NCBI GenBank assembly: GCA_964625465.1
Contig: CAZVFD010000001.1
Location: 74,511-138,510 of the forward strand
DNA: 64,000 bases
Direction: 5' to 3'
Origin: CAZLFQ01 sp964625465
Lineage (GTDB): Bacteria > Pseudomonadota > Alphaproteobacteria > Rickettsiales > Midichloriaceae
The notes beneath the pieces are model-generated. The model made no database searches and was not told the origin of the DNA. It saw only the letters and a list, made by a program, of their open reading frames with translations. Numbering within the stretch: the first letter of the stretch is position 1; every line of letters begins with the position of its first letter. Of the stretch, positions 1 through 9,500 are shown piece after piece. The position numbers were made by a program, and so were the translations under genes.

Positions 1-561
1 CTTGATCTGAGAAATACCGATACATCAAAAGTAAGAAAATCCATTATTGCAGGTTCTGTGGTGACGTTTTTAACTTTTTTAGCTCTAGGTAGCGCTTATA
101 AAAATTGTGAAAGTTGTTTGACAAATAACCAATATTTGCAGATGAATTGCCATCTTCGATTTTCTAGCCCTCCCTTAATTCCAATGTTTATGCCCAGTCT
201 GCTCTTAAATATTGTACTCTGCCTAACTTGTATGGATCTTTTTTCTAGTATTTGTAATGGTATCAATAAATTTAGCCGAAGGGTATATTGGAATGTTAAA
301 AACCAATTTACAGGGTCTGATTCTAAGTACTTCATAAAAATTCTTGAGCAATACGGTAACCTTGCAAAACACAAATTTGCTGATGGTAAAGAGAAGCCAT
401 GTATTGTTTTAGAGGGGTTCGTAAATAATGAGCAAGGATTCAGCAATATAGAGTTTGTAGATGCAAAAACGTATATCTTTCTTGCTCCAGCCATCTTTTC
501 AACTTTAAAAAATTCAATTGAAAGAAGAGAAAACTTGAAAAACAGTGGTCTTATACGTTAG
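1..561 (+). CDS. Hypothetical membrane protein, probably cut by the left edge
   Basis: I do not recognise this protein. The frame is open from the first base. A GTG at 58 could be a start, but the codons before it already begin a hydrophobic stretch, so the gene may begin outside the window. Two hydrophobic segments are visible, one at codons 14-33 and one around codons 58-80, followed by a hydrophilic, charged C-terminal half. It ends 25 bases before fabD on the same strand, so it may be co-transcribed with fabD. An ORF on the opposite strand at 96-494 overlaps it and is judged a shadow. The coding call rests mainly on the open frame and the membrane-like pattern. Confidence 0.45.
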   Translation, partial: LDLRNTDTSKVRKSIIAGSVVTFLTFLALGSAYKNCESCLTNNQYLQMNCHLRFSSPPLIPMFMPSLLLNIVLCLTCMDLFSSICNGINKFSRRVYWNVKNQFTGSDSKYFIKILEQYGNLAKHKFADGKEKPCIVLEGFVNNEQGFSNIEFVDAKTYIFLAPAIFSTLKNSIERRENLKNSGLIR

Positions 562-586
562 AATAGTCGCTCAATTTAGAGGTGAT

Positions 587-1528
587 ATGAAGACAGCATT
601 TTTATTTCCAGGACAAGGCTCTCAATTTATTGGGATGGGGAAAGACTTATTCGAAACTTTTCAAGAATCTAAAGAGGTATTTCAAGAAGTTGACGATGTG
701 CTTAACCAAAAGCTTTCGGCATTAATGTTCAGCGGAGAGATTGAAGAGTTAACCAAAACAGCAAATACCCAACCAGCAATAATGGCTGTATCAATTGCTG
801 TAGCAAAAGTTCTTGAAAAACAAGGTGGGAAGAATTTATCAGATTTTGCAGATTGTGTAGCTGGTCACTCTCTTGGAGAATATAGTGCGCTTTGTGCAGC
901 GGGCATGTTTAGTTTATCAGATGTAACAAAACTACTTAGAATTCGTGGGGACGCTATGCAAAGTGCAGTTCCGGTGGGGCGGGGTAGTATGTTAGCTCTA
1001 ATTGGCGCTAATTTGGAAAACGCTGATGCAATTTGTAAAGAGGCTTCCCAATTAGGTGTTTGCCAAATTGCTAATGATAATGGCGCAGGACAAATTGTTT
1101 TAAGTGGTGCAACCACTGCGGTTGATAAAGCAGCAGAAATTGCTGCAAATCATGGTGTTAGAAAAGCTGTGAAATTAAATGTAAGCGCTCCTTTTCATTC
1201 GTCACTGATGAAGCCTGCAGCAGTAAAAATGCAAGATGCTTTAAGTAATACTGCCACGAAAACGTTAACTATGCCACTCGTTGCTAACGTATCTGCGCAA
1301 ATTGAAACAGATGCCATGCAAATTAAAACTTTGTTAGTTGAGCAAGTGACTGGTCGTGTTAGATGGAGAGAGAGTATGGAATTTATGATCTCTAAGGGAG
1401 TAGAACGTTTTGTTGAGGTCGGGCCTAATAAAGTTCTTTCAACGATCGCAAAGAGAATGAATGAGAATGCAAAAATCTTTAGCATCCAGACGCCTAAAGA
1501 TATTGAAGAATATTTAAATCAAATGTAG
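587..1528 (+). CDS. fabD: Malonyl-CoA:ACP transacylase FabD
   Basis: FabD moves malonyl groups from CoA to acyl carrier protein, which supplies extender units for fatty acid synthesis. The ATG at 587 is preferred over the in-frame TTG at 545. It follows the Shine-Dalgarno-like AGAGGTG and gives the usual N-terminus MKTAFLFPGQGS. The nucleophile elbow GHSLGE holds Ser95, and the second catalytic residue is His204 in SAPFHSS. At 313 residues the length is normal. fabG follows after a repeat-containing gap of 110 bases, so the pair forms a small fatty acid synthesis cluster. Confidence 0.97.
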   Translation: MKTAFLFPGQGSQFIGMGKDLFETFQESKEVFQEVDDVLNQKLSALMFSGEIEELTKTANTQPAIMAVSIAVAKVLEKQGGKNLSDFADCVAGHSLGEYSALCAAGMFSLSDVTKLLRIRGDAMQSAVPVGRGSMLALIGANLENADAICKEASQLGVCQIANDNGAGQIVLSGATTAVDKAAEIAANHGVRKAVKLNVSAPFHSSLMKPAAVKMQDALSNTATKTLTMPLVANVSAQIETDAMQIKTLLVEQVTGRVRWRESMEFMISKGVERFVEVGPNKVLSTIAKRMNENAKIFSIQTPKDIEEYLNQM

Positions 1529-1550
1529 TCTTCATCCAAATTGGGATAAA

Positions 1551-1611
1551 TGTCATCCTGAATTTATTTCAGGATCTTGTTATTAGATGCTGAATCAAGT
1601 TCAGCATGACA
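1551..1611. repeat. Dispersed palindromic repeat, two inverted units
   Basis: There are two related 27-base units in opposite orientation. The first forms a hairpin at 1555-1575 (ATCCTGAA / TTCAGGAT). The second forms one at 1587-1607 (ATGCTGAA / TTCAGCAT). The outer ends are TGTCAT and ATGACA. The same unit type occurs at 42912-42991. It lies between fabD and fabG and could also act as a transcript-stabilising hairpin. Repeats of this style are scattered between genes in many alphaproteobacteria, including Rickettsiales. Confidence 0.8.
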
Positions 1612-1638
1612 ATATATAATATAAATTAGGAGAAAAAA

Positions 1639-2379
1639 ATGTTTTCATTAGCAGGTAAAAATGCGTTAGTAACTGGTGCAACAGGTGGTATTGGCCATGC
1701 AATTGCTAAAAAATTACATCAAGCGGGTGCAAATGTAATAATCAGTGGTACTAGAGAAAATGTACTACAAGAGTTAGCAAATGAACTTAAGGAACGAGTT
1801 GTAGTTCTGCCAGCAAATTTAAAAAATTCTGAAGACATAATCGGCCTTTATGCGAAAGCGGAAGAGAAAGCGGGGCAGGTTGATATAATTGTATGCAATG
1901 CGGGTATTACGCGTGACAACCTTCTTATCAGAATGAGTGAGCAAGAATTTGATGAAGTGATTAACGTTAATCTAAAAGCTGTTTGGTTATTAAATCGCGA
2001 AGCTGCTAAAGCTATGACTAAAAGAAGAAGTGGTAGAATTATAAATATCTCTTCTGTAGTAGGTGAGTCTGGAAATTTTGGTCAAACCAATTATGCGGCG
2101 GCAAAAGCTGGTATTATTGGTATGACAAAGTCGGTAGCTTTAGAATGTGCCACTCGTGGAGTTACAGCGAACTGTATAGCTCCAGGATTTATTAAAACCC
2201 CAATGACAGAAGCTATTCCAGAAAATGTTGTTAAGGAAAAGATATTGCCTAAAATTCCAATGGGAATGATGGGTGAGCCTGAGGATATCGCAAACGCAGC
2301 CTTGTTTTTAGCGTCAAATGAAGCTAGACTCATTACAGGGCATACAATTGATGTAAATGCGGGGATGTACATGAGGTAA
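1639..2379 (+). CDS. fabG: 3-oxoacyl-ACP reductase FabG
   Basis: FabG is the NADPH-dependent short-chain dehydrogenase that reduces 3-oxoacyl-ACP in fatty acid elongation. The Rossmann motif GATGGIG is at residues 13-19, NAG is at 87-89, and the catalytic residues are Ser139, Tyr152 and Lys156 (NYAAAKAG). The length of 246 residues is typical, and the C-terminus (DVNAGMYMR) matches the family. The ribosome binding site is AGGAG at about 1628. The gene sits directly downstream of fabD. Confidence 0.97.
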   Translation: MFSLAGKNALVTGATGGIGHAIAKKLHQAGANVIISGTRENVLQELANELKERVVVLPANLKNSEDIIGLYAKAEEKAGQVDIIVCNAGITRDNLLIRMSEQEFDEVINVNLKAVWLLNREAAKAMTKRRSGRIINISSVVGESGNFGQTNYAAAKAGIIGMTKSVALECATRGVTANCIAPGFIKTPMTEAIPENVVKEKILPKIPMGMMGEPEDIANAALFLASNEARLITGHTIDVNAGMYMR

Positions 2380-2404
2380 TACCTCTGCTCCGCTCTAAAG
2401 GGCA

Positions 2405-3502
2405 ATGATAGAAAAAAAATATCTAGAGTTAATTCAGGGTGCAGGTCTTGAAAAAGACCTAAGACAGCTTGCGCTTGTTCATAAACTAGATAGATATAAG
2501 TCCAAAATAGACGCGCCTAAAAAACTCATCTCAAAGCTTGTAAGTTCTTTGCGTTTTAAAAACCATAAACACAGCCGTGGAATATATATATGGGGCGAAG
2601 TTGGCAGAGGAAAATCCATGCTTATGGATTTGTTTTTTAATTCCCTAGAAAATAAGCAGAAGCTAAGAGTTCACTTCCATGCGTTTATGAAAGACTTCCA
2701 TAAATCTCTTGATCAATGGCGAAAAAAGCATAAAGACAAAGACAGTGCGGCAGACCCGATACCGCAGCTTGCTAAAGAAATTTCAAAAAAATACCAAGTG
2801 ATTTGTTTTGATGAGTTACAAGTCACAAATATTGCAGATGCAATGATGCTTTATAGGCTGTTTGATTCTTTGCTAGGTTATGGCACATATCTATTTATTA
2901 CTTCTAATCGAATCCCATCTGATTTATATAAAGATGGGCTGCAAAGAGAGCATTTTTTACCATGTATCAAGCTTTTAAAATCTGAGTTAGAAGTATTCGA
3001 ACTGAATAATTTTAAAGACTATAGGTTGGACAAAATAAAATCGCTTAAGCAAAGATATTTTGCGCCGATAAATTCTAGCAATGACAATAAAATAGACAAA
3101 ATAATACAAGACTTAACTGGTCATGAAGAACTAGGATTTAACGATGTGTATGTAGATAACTCCAGAAGCTTAAAAGCCGTGAGGTCTTATGGGGGCGTTG
3201 CTGTCTTTACTTTTAAAGAGCTGTGCGAAGTGCCTTATGGAGCGATTGATTACATAGCTTTGTGTAATCACTTTAATACAATAGTTATCAAGCATATACC
3301 AGATTTGAGCCCAGCTAACCATAATGAGGCTTTGCGATTTATCACTCTTGTTGACTGCATGTATGAAAATAAGACAAAGCTAATTTGCTCTGCCGCCAGC
3401 AAGCCTGAGTTATTATATAATAGTGGCAAAAACGCTTTTGAATTTCAGAGAACAATATCTCGCCTGAATGAAATGTTGAGTGATGAGTATGTTTTAAGTT
3501 AG
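2405..3502 (+). CDS. zapE: AFG1-like ATPase / cell division protein ZapE
   Basis: This is a member of the AFG1/ZapE family of P-loop ATPases. In E. coli ZapE acts on the FtsZ ring, and in mitochondria Afg1 is linked to protein quality control. Walker A is GEVGRGKS at residues 64-71 and Walker B is VICFDE ending near residue 137. A sensor-like ITSN follows. The length of 365 residues is normal. The start is an ATG 25 bases after fabG. The next operon has its own promoter, so zapE probably ends the fab transcription unit. Confidence 0.93.
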   Translation: MIEKKYLELIQGAGLEKDLRQLALVHKLDRYKSKIDAPKKLISKLVSSLRFKNHKHSRGIYIWGEVGRGKSMLMDLFFNSLENKQKLRVHFHAFMKDFHKSLDQWRKKHKDKDSAADPIPQLAKEISKKYQVICFDELQVTNIADAMMLYRLFDSLLGYGTYLFITSNRIPSDLYKDGLQREHFLPCIKLLKSELEVFELNNFKDYRLDKIKSLKQRYFAPINSSNDNKIDKIIQDLTGHEELGFNDVYVDNSRSLKAVRSYGGVAVFTFKELCEVPYGAIDYIALCNHFNTIVIKHIPDLSPANHNEALRFITLVDCMYENKTKLICSAASKPELLYNSGKNAFEFQRTISRLNEMLSDEYVLS

Positions 3503-3521
3503 TAAAATTACTTAAATTGCC

Positions 3522-3550
3522 TTGACATAAACTCAATATCGTTATAAATA
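3522..3550 (+). promoter_or_regulatory. Likely sigma-70 promoter of the secE-nusG-rpl-rpo block
   Basis: A perfect -35 TTGACA at 3522-3527 is followed by a -10 candidate, either TATAAA at 3543-3548 (spacer 15) or TAAATA at 3545-3550 (spacer 17). It lies in the gap after zapE and about 100 bases before secE, where a promoter for this essential block is expected. The 5' leader also contains short complementary runs near 3590-3615. Confidence 0.6.
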
Positions 3551-3652
3551 TCACCTTCACGCATGTAAAATATAGTGTTTTATGTGGTGAAGTTACTTTA
3601 GATTTTTATCTAAAGTGGTTCCATAAAAGCATCAAAAGCAGAGACTTAACCT

Positions 3653-3835
3653 ATGGAAATAGCGAAATTTTACAAGGAAGTGAAGGTAGAGACGGCAAAG
3701 ATTGCTTGGCCTTCAAAAAAAGAGACCCTTACTGCGTCGACACTTGTTTTTGTGTTGGCAGCCGTTGCTGGTTTGTTTTTTTTGCTTGCGGATGCGGTGA
3801 TATATAAAGTTATTCATTTTATTTTAGGGTTATAA
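3653..3835 (+). CDS. secE: Preprotein translocase subunit SecE
   Basis: This is the small SecE subunit that clamps SecY in the inner-membrane translocon. It has 60 residues, with the conserved amphipathic WPSKKET motif at residues 19-25 followed by one hydrophobic helix at about 28-55. That is the minimal single-span form found outside enterics. nusG begins three bases after the stop codon, as in most bacteria. Confidence 0.96.
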   Translation: MEIAKFYKEVKVETAKIAWPSKKETLTASTLVFVLAAVAGLFFLLADAVIYKVIHFILGL

Positions 3836-3838
3836 ATA

Positions 3839-4372
3839 GTGGCTAGTCGCTGGTACATAATAAATACTCTTTCGGGATATGAGCATAAAGTAGCTAAGCT
3901 CATACAAGATCACGCTGAAAAGAAAGGATTCTCGGCGAAGTTTGAAGAGATAGTTGTTCCAGTTGAGAATGTGACTGAGATTAAGAAGGGCAAGAAAGTT
4001 ACTGCCGAGAAGAAAATTTTCCCAGGTTACATAATGATCAAGATGGAGCTTGATGATGTTTCTTGGAACTTAGTAAAAAATATTCCTAGGGTTTCAGGGT
4101 TTTTAGGCGGTAGTGGTAAGCCAGCTCCGATTCCAGAGAGAGAAGTTACGCGCTTGATGCAGCAAGTACAAGAGGGTTCTGTCGCAAAAGAAGTTGAGCT
4201 TTCTTATGATGTTGGTGAGACGATTAAGATTATTGAAGGTCCATTCCAGACTTTCAACGGTGTTGTAGATGAAGTTGATTTGAGCAAAAAGAGACTTAAA
4301 GTTTCTGTTTCAATATTCGGCAGACCTACGCCGGTAGAATTAGAGTTTAATCAAGTAGAGAAATTTAAATAA
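3839..4372 (+). CDS. nusG: Transcription termination/antitermination factor NusG
   Basis: NusG binds RNA polymerase and increases processivity, and links transcription to Rho or ribosomes. The start is a GTG just after secE. The NGN domain covers roughly residues 1-115, with RWYIINTLSGYE and FPGYI visible. The KOW domain at about 125-177 contains GETIKIIEGPF. At 177 residues the size is normal. It is followed by rplK after an 18-base gap. Confidence 0.97.
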   Translation: MASRWYIINTLSGYEHKVAKLIQDHAEKKGFSAKFEEIVVPVENVTEIKKGKKVTAEKKIFPGYIMIKMELDDVSWNLVKNIPRVSGFLGGSGKPAPIPEREVTRLMQQVQEGSVAKEVELSYDVGETIKIIEGPFQTFNGVVDEVDLSKKRLKVSVSIFGRPTPVELEFNQVEKFK

Positions 4373-4390
4373 TTATTTAGGAGAGAAGTC

Positions 4391-4828
4391 GTGAAGAAGA
4401 AAGAACCAGTTGGCAGTATATCATTGCAAGTGCCTGCGCACCAAGCAAATCCATCGCCTCCCATTGGACCTGCATTGGGCCAAAGAGGCTTGAACATCAT
4501 GGAATTTTGTAAGCAATTCAATGAGCATTGTAAAAAAAGAGGATACGCCCCTGGGGATGTGATTCCAACAGTTATCACGTATTTTGCTGATAAGACATTT
4601 ACATTTATCACCAAGATGCCTCCAGTGCCGAACATGATCAAAAAAGCGTTGGGCATAACTAGCGGAGCAAAAACTCCTGGCACACAAGTTATTGGAACAA
4701 TTTCAATGGCTCAGATTAATGAGATTGCAAAAGCAAAAATGGAAGACATGGGTGTTGACGATTTGGATGCTGCAATAAGCATGGTCAAAGGCACTTGTGT
4801 TTCTATGGGTGTTAAGGTTCAAGAATAA
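4391..4828 (+). CDS. rplK: 50S ribosomal protein L11
   Basis: L11 forms the GTPase-associated stalk base on 23S rRNA. The GTG start follows an AGGAGAG ribosome binding site. Family landmarks are the N-terminal GSISLQVPAHQANPSPPIGP region and GLNIMEFCKQFN, with the C-terminal rRNA-binding domain ending in MGVKVQE. At 145 residues it has the usual length. It is transcribed with rplA, and L11-L1 adjacency is conserved across bacteria. Confidence 0.97.
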   Translation: MKKKEPVGSISLQVPAHQANPSPPIGPALGQRGLNIMEFCKQFNEHCKKRGYAPGDVIPTVITYFADKTFTFITKMPPVPNMIKKALGITSGAKTPGTQVIGTISMAQINEIAKAKMEDMGVDDLDAAISMVKGTCVSMGVKVQE

Positions 4829-4848
4829 GCGAGAAAGAGAAAATTAAT

Positions 4849-5553
4849 ATGGCAAAAATTGGTAAAAGAATTAGAGAAGCAAATAAGCTTGTTCAAGCAG
4901 AAAAGCTATACTCTTTAGACGAGGCTATTGAAGCAATTGCTTCTTATGCAAAAAAATGTAAAGCGAAGTTCGATGAAAGCGTAGAAGTTGCAATGAAGTT
5001 AGGAGTTGATCCTAAGCAGTCAGATCAGCTAGTTCGTGGCGCTGTTGCAATGCCAAATGGACTTGGAAAGACAATCAAGGTTGCAGTTTTTTCTGAGCCA
5101 GAAAAAGTTAAAGAAGCTAAAGATGCTGGCGCTGACGTTTGTGGTTCTGAAGACCTGATTGAGATTGTGAAGGGTGGCAAGATTGAATTTGATATTGCAA
5201 TTGCTACTCCAGGAATGATGGCTTCTGTAAGTAAGTTAGGAAAGGTACTTGGGCCGAGAGGATTAATGCCTAACCCTAAGCTTGGCACAGTTTCAAACAA
5301 CATTAAAGAAGCTGTACAGAAAGCGAAAGCAGGTCAAGTTGAATTTAAAGTTGAGAAGGCTGGTATAATTCACGCTGCAGTAGGCAAAGTGAGTTTTGCT
5401 CCAAAGGCAATTAAAGAAAACATAGTTGCCCTGTATGATGCAGTTGTTCAAGCGAAGCCAGCAAGTGCTAAAGGTGTCTATATGCAGTCACTTTACTTAA
5501 GCACTTCGATGGGGCCTTCAATTAGGCTTGACATGGCAAAAGTGATGGGTTAA
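4849..5553 (+). CDS. rplA: 50S ribosomal protein L1
   Basis: L1 builds the mobile L1 stalk near the E site and can repress its own operon in other bacteria. It has 234 residues with the landmark LGPRGLMPNPKLGTV and the C-terminal segment ASAKGVYMQSLYLSTSMGP. The ATG follows GAGAAAGAG. A 55-base gap precedes rplJ, too short for a full classical L10 leader, and I see no clear L1-binding mimic. Confidence 0.97.
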   Translation: MAKIGKRIREANKLVQAEKLYSLDEAIEAIASYAKKCKAKFDESVEVAMKLGVDPKQSDQLVRGAVAMPNGLGKTIKVAVFSEPEKVKEAKDAGADVCGSEDLIEIVKGGKIEFDIAIATPGMMASVSKLGKVLGPRGLMPNPKLGTVSNNIKEAVQKAKAGQVEFKVEKAGIIHAAVGKVSFAPKAIKENIVALYDAVVQAKPASAKGVYMQSLYLSTSMGPSIRLDMAKVMG

Positions 5554-5608
5554 CATCGCCCTCCAATACAGATGAGTAAGAATAGAATAATACATTAGTG
5601 GATATATA

Positions 5609-6094
5609 GTGGATAAAGTTAAAAAAAGAGAAGTAGTTGAGCAACTTAAAGGCGCGTTTTCTGCGTCACAGGTTGCGATTATATCTCACAACAAAGGGTT
5701 GACTGCTTCAAGCGTTAAAACTTTGAGAAGAAATATAAGAAAAGCATCAGCTAAGTATACAGTTGCGAAAAATACTTTGACACAAATTGCGGTCGATGGA
5801 ACAGAGTTTGCGAGTTTGAAAGATTTGTTGGAAGGTCCAACAACTATCGCTTTGTCAAATGATCCAGTCTCAATATGCAAAGTATTAGTAAACTTTTCAA
5901 AAGAAAACAATAAGCTTGAAGTTCTCGGTGGTGTCGTCGAAGGAAAATTCCTAGATGCAAATGCTGTAAAAGAAATGGCGTCGTTGCTATCACTAGACGA
6001 ACTACGTGGCAAACTTGTTGGCTTGATTCAGGCTCCGGCAGCTCAGATTGCTAGAGTGCTCAAAGCTTATGCAGATAAAGAACAAAAAAATTAA
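5609..6094 (+). CDS. rplJ: 50S ribosomal protein L10
   Basis: L10 anchors the L7/L12 dimers to the ribosome. The GTG start begins MDKVKKREVVEQL. The domain VAKNTLTQIAV is typical of the family. The C-terminal helix (AAQIARVLKAYADKEQ) binds the L7/L12 N-termini. It has 161 residues, and rplL follows after 23 bases, the standard arrangement. Confidence 0.96.
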   Translation: MDKVKKREVVEQLKGAFSASQVAIISHNKGLTASSVKTLRRNIRKASAKYTVAKNTLTQIAVDGTEFASLKDLLEGPTTIALSNDPVSICKVLVNFSKENNKLEVLGGVVEGKFLDANAVKEMASLLSLDELRGKLVGLIQAPAAQIARVLKAYADKEQKN

Positions 6095-6117
6095 TTTTAG
6101 ATAGAAGAGAGGAGAAA

Positions 6118-6486
6118 ATGGCTAATCTAGAACAAATCGTAAATGATCTTTCAAATCTAACCGTAATGGAAGCTACGCAGCTTTCAAAATTGTTGGAAGA
6201 AAAATGGGGTGTATCAGCTGCTGCTCCGGTTGCAGTTGCTGCCGCTGGTGGTGCTGCTGCCGCAGAAGAAAAAACAGAATTTGATGTTATTCTTGTTGAT
6301 GGTGGTGCAAATAAAGTTGCTGTAATTAAAGAAGTAAGAGCTATCAACTCAGCTCTTGGCTTGATTGAAGCAAAAGGACTTGTAGAAGGCGCTCCAAAAC
6401 CAATCAAAACTGGTATTTCTAAAGAAGAAGCTGGTAAGATTAAAGAGCAATTAGAGAAAGCAGGAGCAAAAGTAGAAGTTAAATAA
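6118..6486 (+). CDS. rplL: 50S ribosomal protein L7/L12
   Basis: This is the acidic stalk protein that recruits translation factors. It has an N-terminal dimerisation domain (residues 1-35), an Ala/Gly-rich hinge at about 36-52 and a C-terminal factor-binding domain containing NKVAVIKEVR. It has 122 residues and the ribosome binding site is GAGAGGAG. A hairpin lies just downstream, before rpoB. Confidence 0.98.
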   Translation: MANLEQIVNDLSNLTVMEATQLSKLLEEKWGVSAAAPVAVAAAGGAAAAEEKTEFDVILVDGGANKVAVIKEVRAINSALGLIEAKGLVEGAPKPIKTGISKEEAGKIKEQLEKAGAKVEVK

Positions 6487-6512
6487 CTTCACTTTTTTCT
6501 TAAGAACTTATA

Positions 6513-6539
6513 GGGTATATCAAAAATTTGAATATACCC
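6513..6539 (+). promoter_or_regulatory. Hairpin between rplL and rpoB, possible attenuator
   Basis: A perfect 8-bp outer stem, GGGTATAT at 6513-6520 with ATATACCC at 6532-6539, closes over a further four pairs with one bulged A. It is followed by a T-rich stretch. In E. coli an attenuator in the same place lowers RNA polymerase expression relative to ribosomal proteins. The hairpin swallows a TTG at 6528 that is in frame with rpoB, which argues against that codon as the start. Confidence 0.6.
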
Positions 6540-6572
6540 TTTCACTATTTAAAAACTTTTTTGGTGTTTAGC

Positions 6573-9500
6573 GTGGCGTCACTCACAACTAGAAAAAGAA
6601 TGAGAAGAGTATTTGGGCAAAATGTTCAAGTTGTTGAAATACCTAATCTTATTCAAGTTCAAAAAAATTCGTATGAGTCTTTCCTTCAATTAAATTGTCC
6701 ATCTGATAAAAGAGAAAATGTAGGCCTTGAAAATGTTTTCAGGTCAATTTTTCCTGTGTCAGATTACGATGGAAGGGCATCAATAGAATATGTTAAGTAT
6801 GAGCTAGACCCGCCTAAATACGACATAGAAGAATGTATTCAAAGAGGTGTAAACTTTGCTGCGCCTTTGCGCGTAACATTGCGCTTAATTGTTTGGGATA
6901 TAGACGAAGAAGCTGGAATCAAGGAAATTAAAGGGATCAAGGAACAAGATGTCTATATGGGTGAAATCCCACTCATGACACACAGCGGTACCTTCATTAT
7001 CAACGGTGCGGAACGCGTTATAGTTTCTCAGATGCATCGTTCTCCTGGCGTTTTTTATGATCACGACAGTGGTAAAACACACAGTTCAGGAAAGTATTTA
7101 TACTCTTCGAGAATTATTCCTTACAGAGGTTCTTGGCTTGATTTTGAGTTTGACGTAAAAGATATAATTTACTTCAGGATAGACAGAAAAAGAAAGCTAT
7201 ATGTAACAACATTACTTAGAGCTATTGGTCTTGATAAAAATGGAATTTTAAATCAATTCTACAACATTCTATCTTATAAACGCCATAAAGATGGTTGGAA
7301 AACAACTTTCAACCCATCGCGTTTTAAAGGTATGAAAATCTTTAAAGATATTGTTGATGCTAAAACTGGCGCTGTTCTCATCGAAGCTGGGACAAAAGTT
7401 ACTCCACGTTTAATCAATAAACTATCTGAAAAAACAAATGTAGAGTATCTAATCGAGAAGCAAGAAGTTGTAGGCACCTATATTGCGCAAGATATCGTTG
7501 ATGATGAAACTGGCGAAATTATTTTGGAAGCTGGTGATGAGATCTCTTATGATGCACTTGAGCAAATTGATTCCAAAAAACTATCAGAGCTTAAGATTTT
7601 AGATATAGACTATTTAAATGTCGGACCTTACATCAGAAACACTCTAGTATTGGACAAAAATCAAAGTAAAGACGAGGCACTTGCTGATATTTATAAAGTT
7701 TTAAGACCAGGTGAGCCTTCTACGCCTGAAGCAGCAGAATTACTATTCAAGTCAACATTCTTCGAGATTGAAAGATATGATTTATCTGCTATCGGTAGGA
7801 TGAAAATTAATGCAAAGCATAGTTTGAATACACCAGAGAATCATACTGTTTTAACAAATGAAGATATCATTGCGATTGTAAAACACTTAGTACGTTTGAA
7901 AGACGGATTTGGTGAAGTTGATGATATCGATAACCTAGGAAATAGACGTGTGCGTTCTGTGGGTGAATTGGTTGAGAATCAATTCAGACTCGGTTTAATA
8001 AGAATGGAAAGAGCCATCATTGAGAGAATGAGTTCAGTAGAAATTGATACTGTAATGCCTCATGATTTAGTAAACTCAAAAGTCCTTATGGCTGTTATTA
8101 GAGAGTTTTTTGGAACATCTCAATTGTCTCAGTTCATGGATCAAACAAACCCTCTATCAGAGATTACACACAAAAGAAGACTTTCAGCTTTAGGCCCAGG
8201 TGGCCTTACACGTGAGAGAGCAGGCTTTGAGGTGCGTGACGTTCATACAACTCACTACGGACGTATTTGTCCTATTGAGACTCCTGAAGGACCGAATATT
8301 GGACTAATCAACTCGCTTTCTACTTACGCAAGAATCAATAAGTATGGATTTATTGAAAGCCCTTATAGGCAAGTTAAAAATGGAAAAGTTACCGATCAAG
8401 TTGATTACTTATCTGCAATCGAAGAGGCAAACTTTACCATTGCACAAGTTAGCGCTGAAGTTGACAAAAATGGCAGATTCGTAAGCGAATTTGTAAGTTG
8501 TCGAAAATTTGGTGAAATCGTTTTAGCTAAGCCTGAAGATATTCATTATATTGTAGTTTCACCTAAGCAGCTAGTTTCTGTTGCTGCATCTTTAATTCCT
8601 TTCTTGGAAAACGATGATGCGAACAGAGCATTGATGGGATCAAACATGCAACGCCAAGCAGTGCCGCTATTAAAAAGCGAAGCGCCTTTAGTTGGGACAG
8701 GAATGGAGGCAGTAGTTGCCACAGACTCGGGCTCAAGCGTTGTTGCGCGTCGTGATGGTGTAGTTGATCAAGTTGACGCGAATAGAATCGTGATCAGAAC
8801 AAATGACTTGGGTGCTGAAGAAGGTGGTGTTGATATTTATTCCTTAGTGAAGTTCCAAAAATCAAACCAAAACACATGCGTAAACCAAAAGCCAATTGTA
8901 AAGGCTGGTGAAAAAGTTAAGAAAGGTGACATCCTTGCTGACGGTCCGAGCACAGACTTGGGCGAGTTGGCTCTAGGTAGAAACGTTCTCGCTGCTTTCA
9001 TGCCATGGAATGGTTATAACTATGAAGATTCAATTCTTCTTTCTGAAAGATTGGTTAAAGAAGATGTGTTCACTTCACTTCACATTTATGAATTTGAAGT
9101 GATAGCTCGTGACACTCGCCTTGGGCCTGAAGAGATTACTCGTGATATTCCAAATATCGGTGAAGAAGGCTTGAGCAAGATCGATGAAATCGGTGTTGTT
9201 CACGTTGGTGCGGAAGTAAAGCCTGGCGACATTCTCGTTGGTAAAGTTACTCCTAAGAGCGAATCACCAATTACACCAGAAGAAAAATTACTAAGAGCAA
9301 TTTTTGGTGAGAAAGCTTCTGATGTTAGAGATTCATCATTACGCGTGCCACCTGGAACAAGAGGTACAGTCGTTGGTGTCCGAGTATTTACAAGACGTGG
9401 TATTGAGAAAGACGAAAGAGCACTTGCTCTTGAACGACTTGAAATTGATAGACTCGCAAAGGATCGTGATGCTGAGCTTGGTATCGTTGAAGGTTACGTT

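Noticed and set aside
96..494. Minus-strand ORF of 132 codons opposite the first gene
   Set aside because: It lies within the open frame of the plus-strand gene, which has membrane-protein character and leads into fabD.
3342..3560. Minus-strand ORF over the end of zapE and the secE promoter
   Set aside because: It overlaps a clear gene and a consensus promoter; the residues look random.
5554..5608. Possible L10 leader autoregulatory structure before rplJ
   Set aside because: Only 55 bases, with no convincing L10-binding fold by eye.
6528..6572. TTG start extending rpoB by 15 codons
   Set aside because: It lies inside a hairpin, lacks a ribosome binding site and adds residues not expected in alphaproteobacterial beta subunits.
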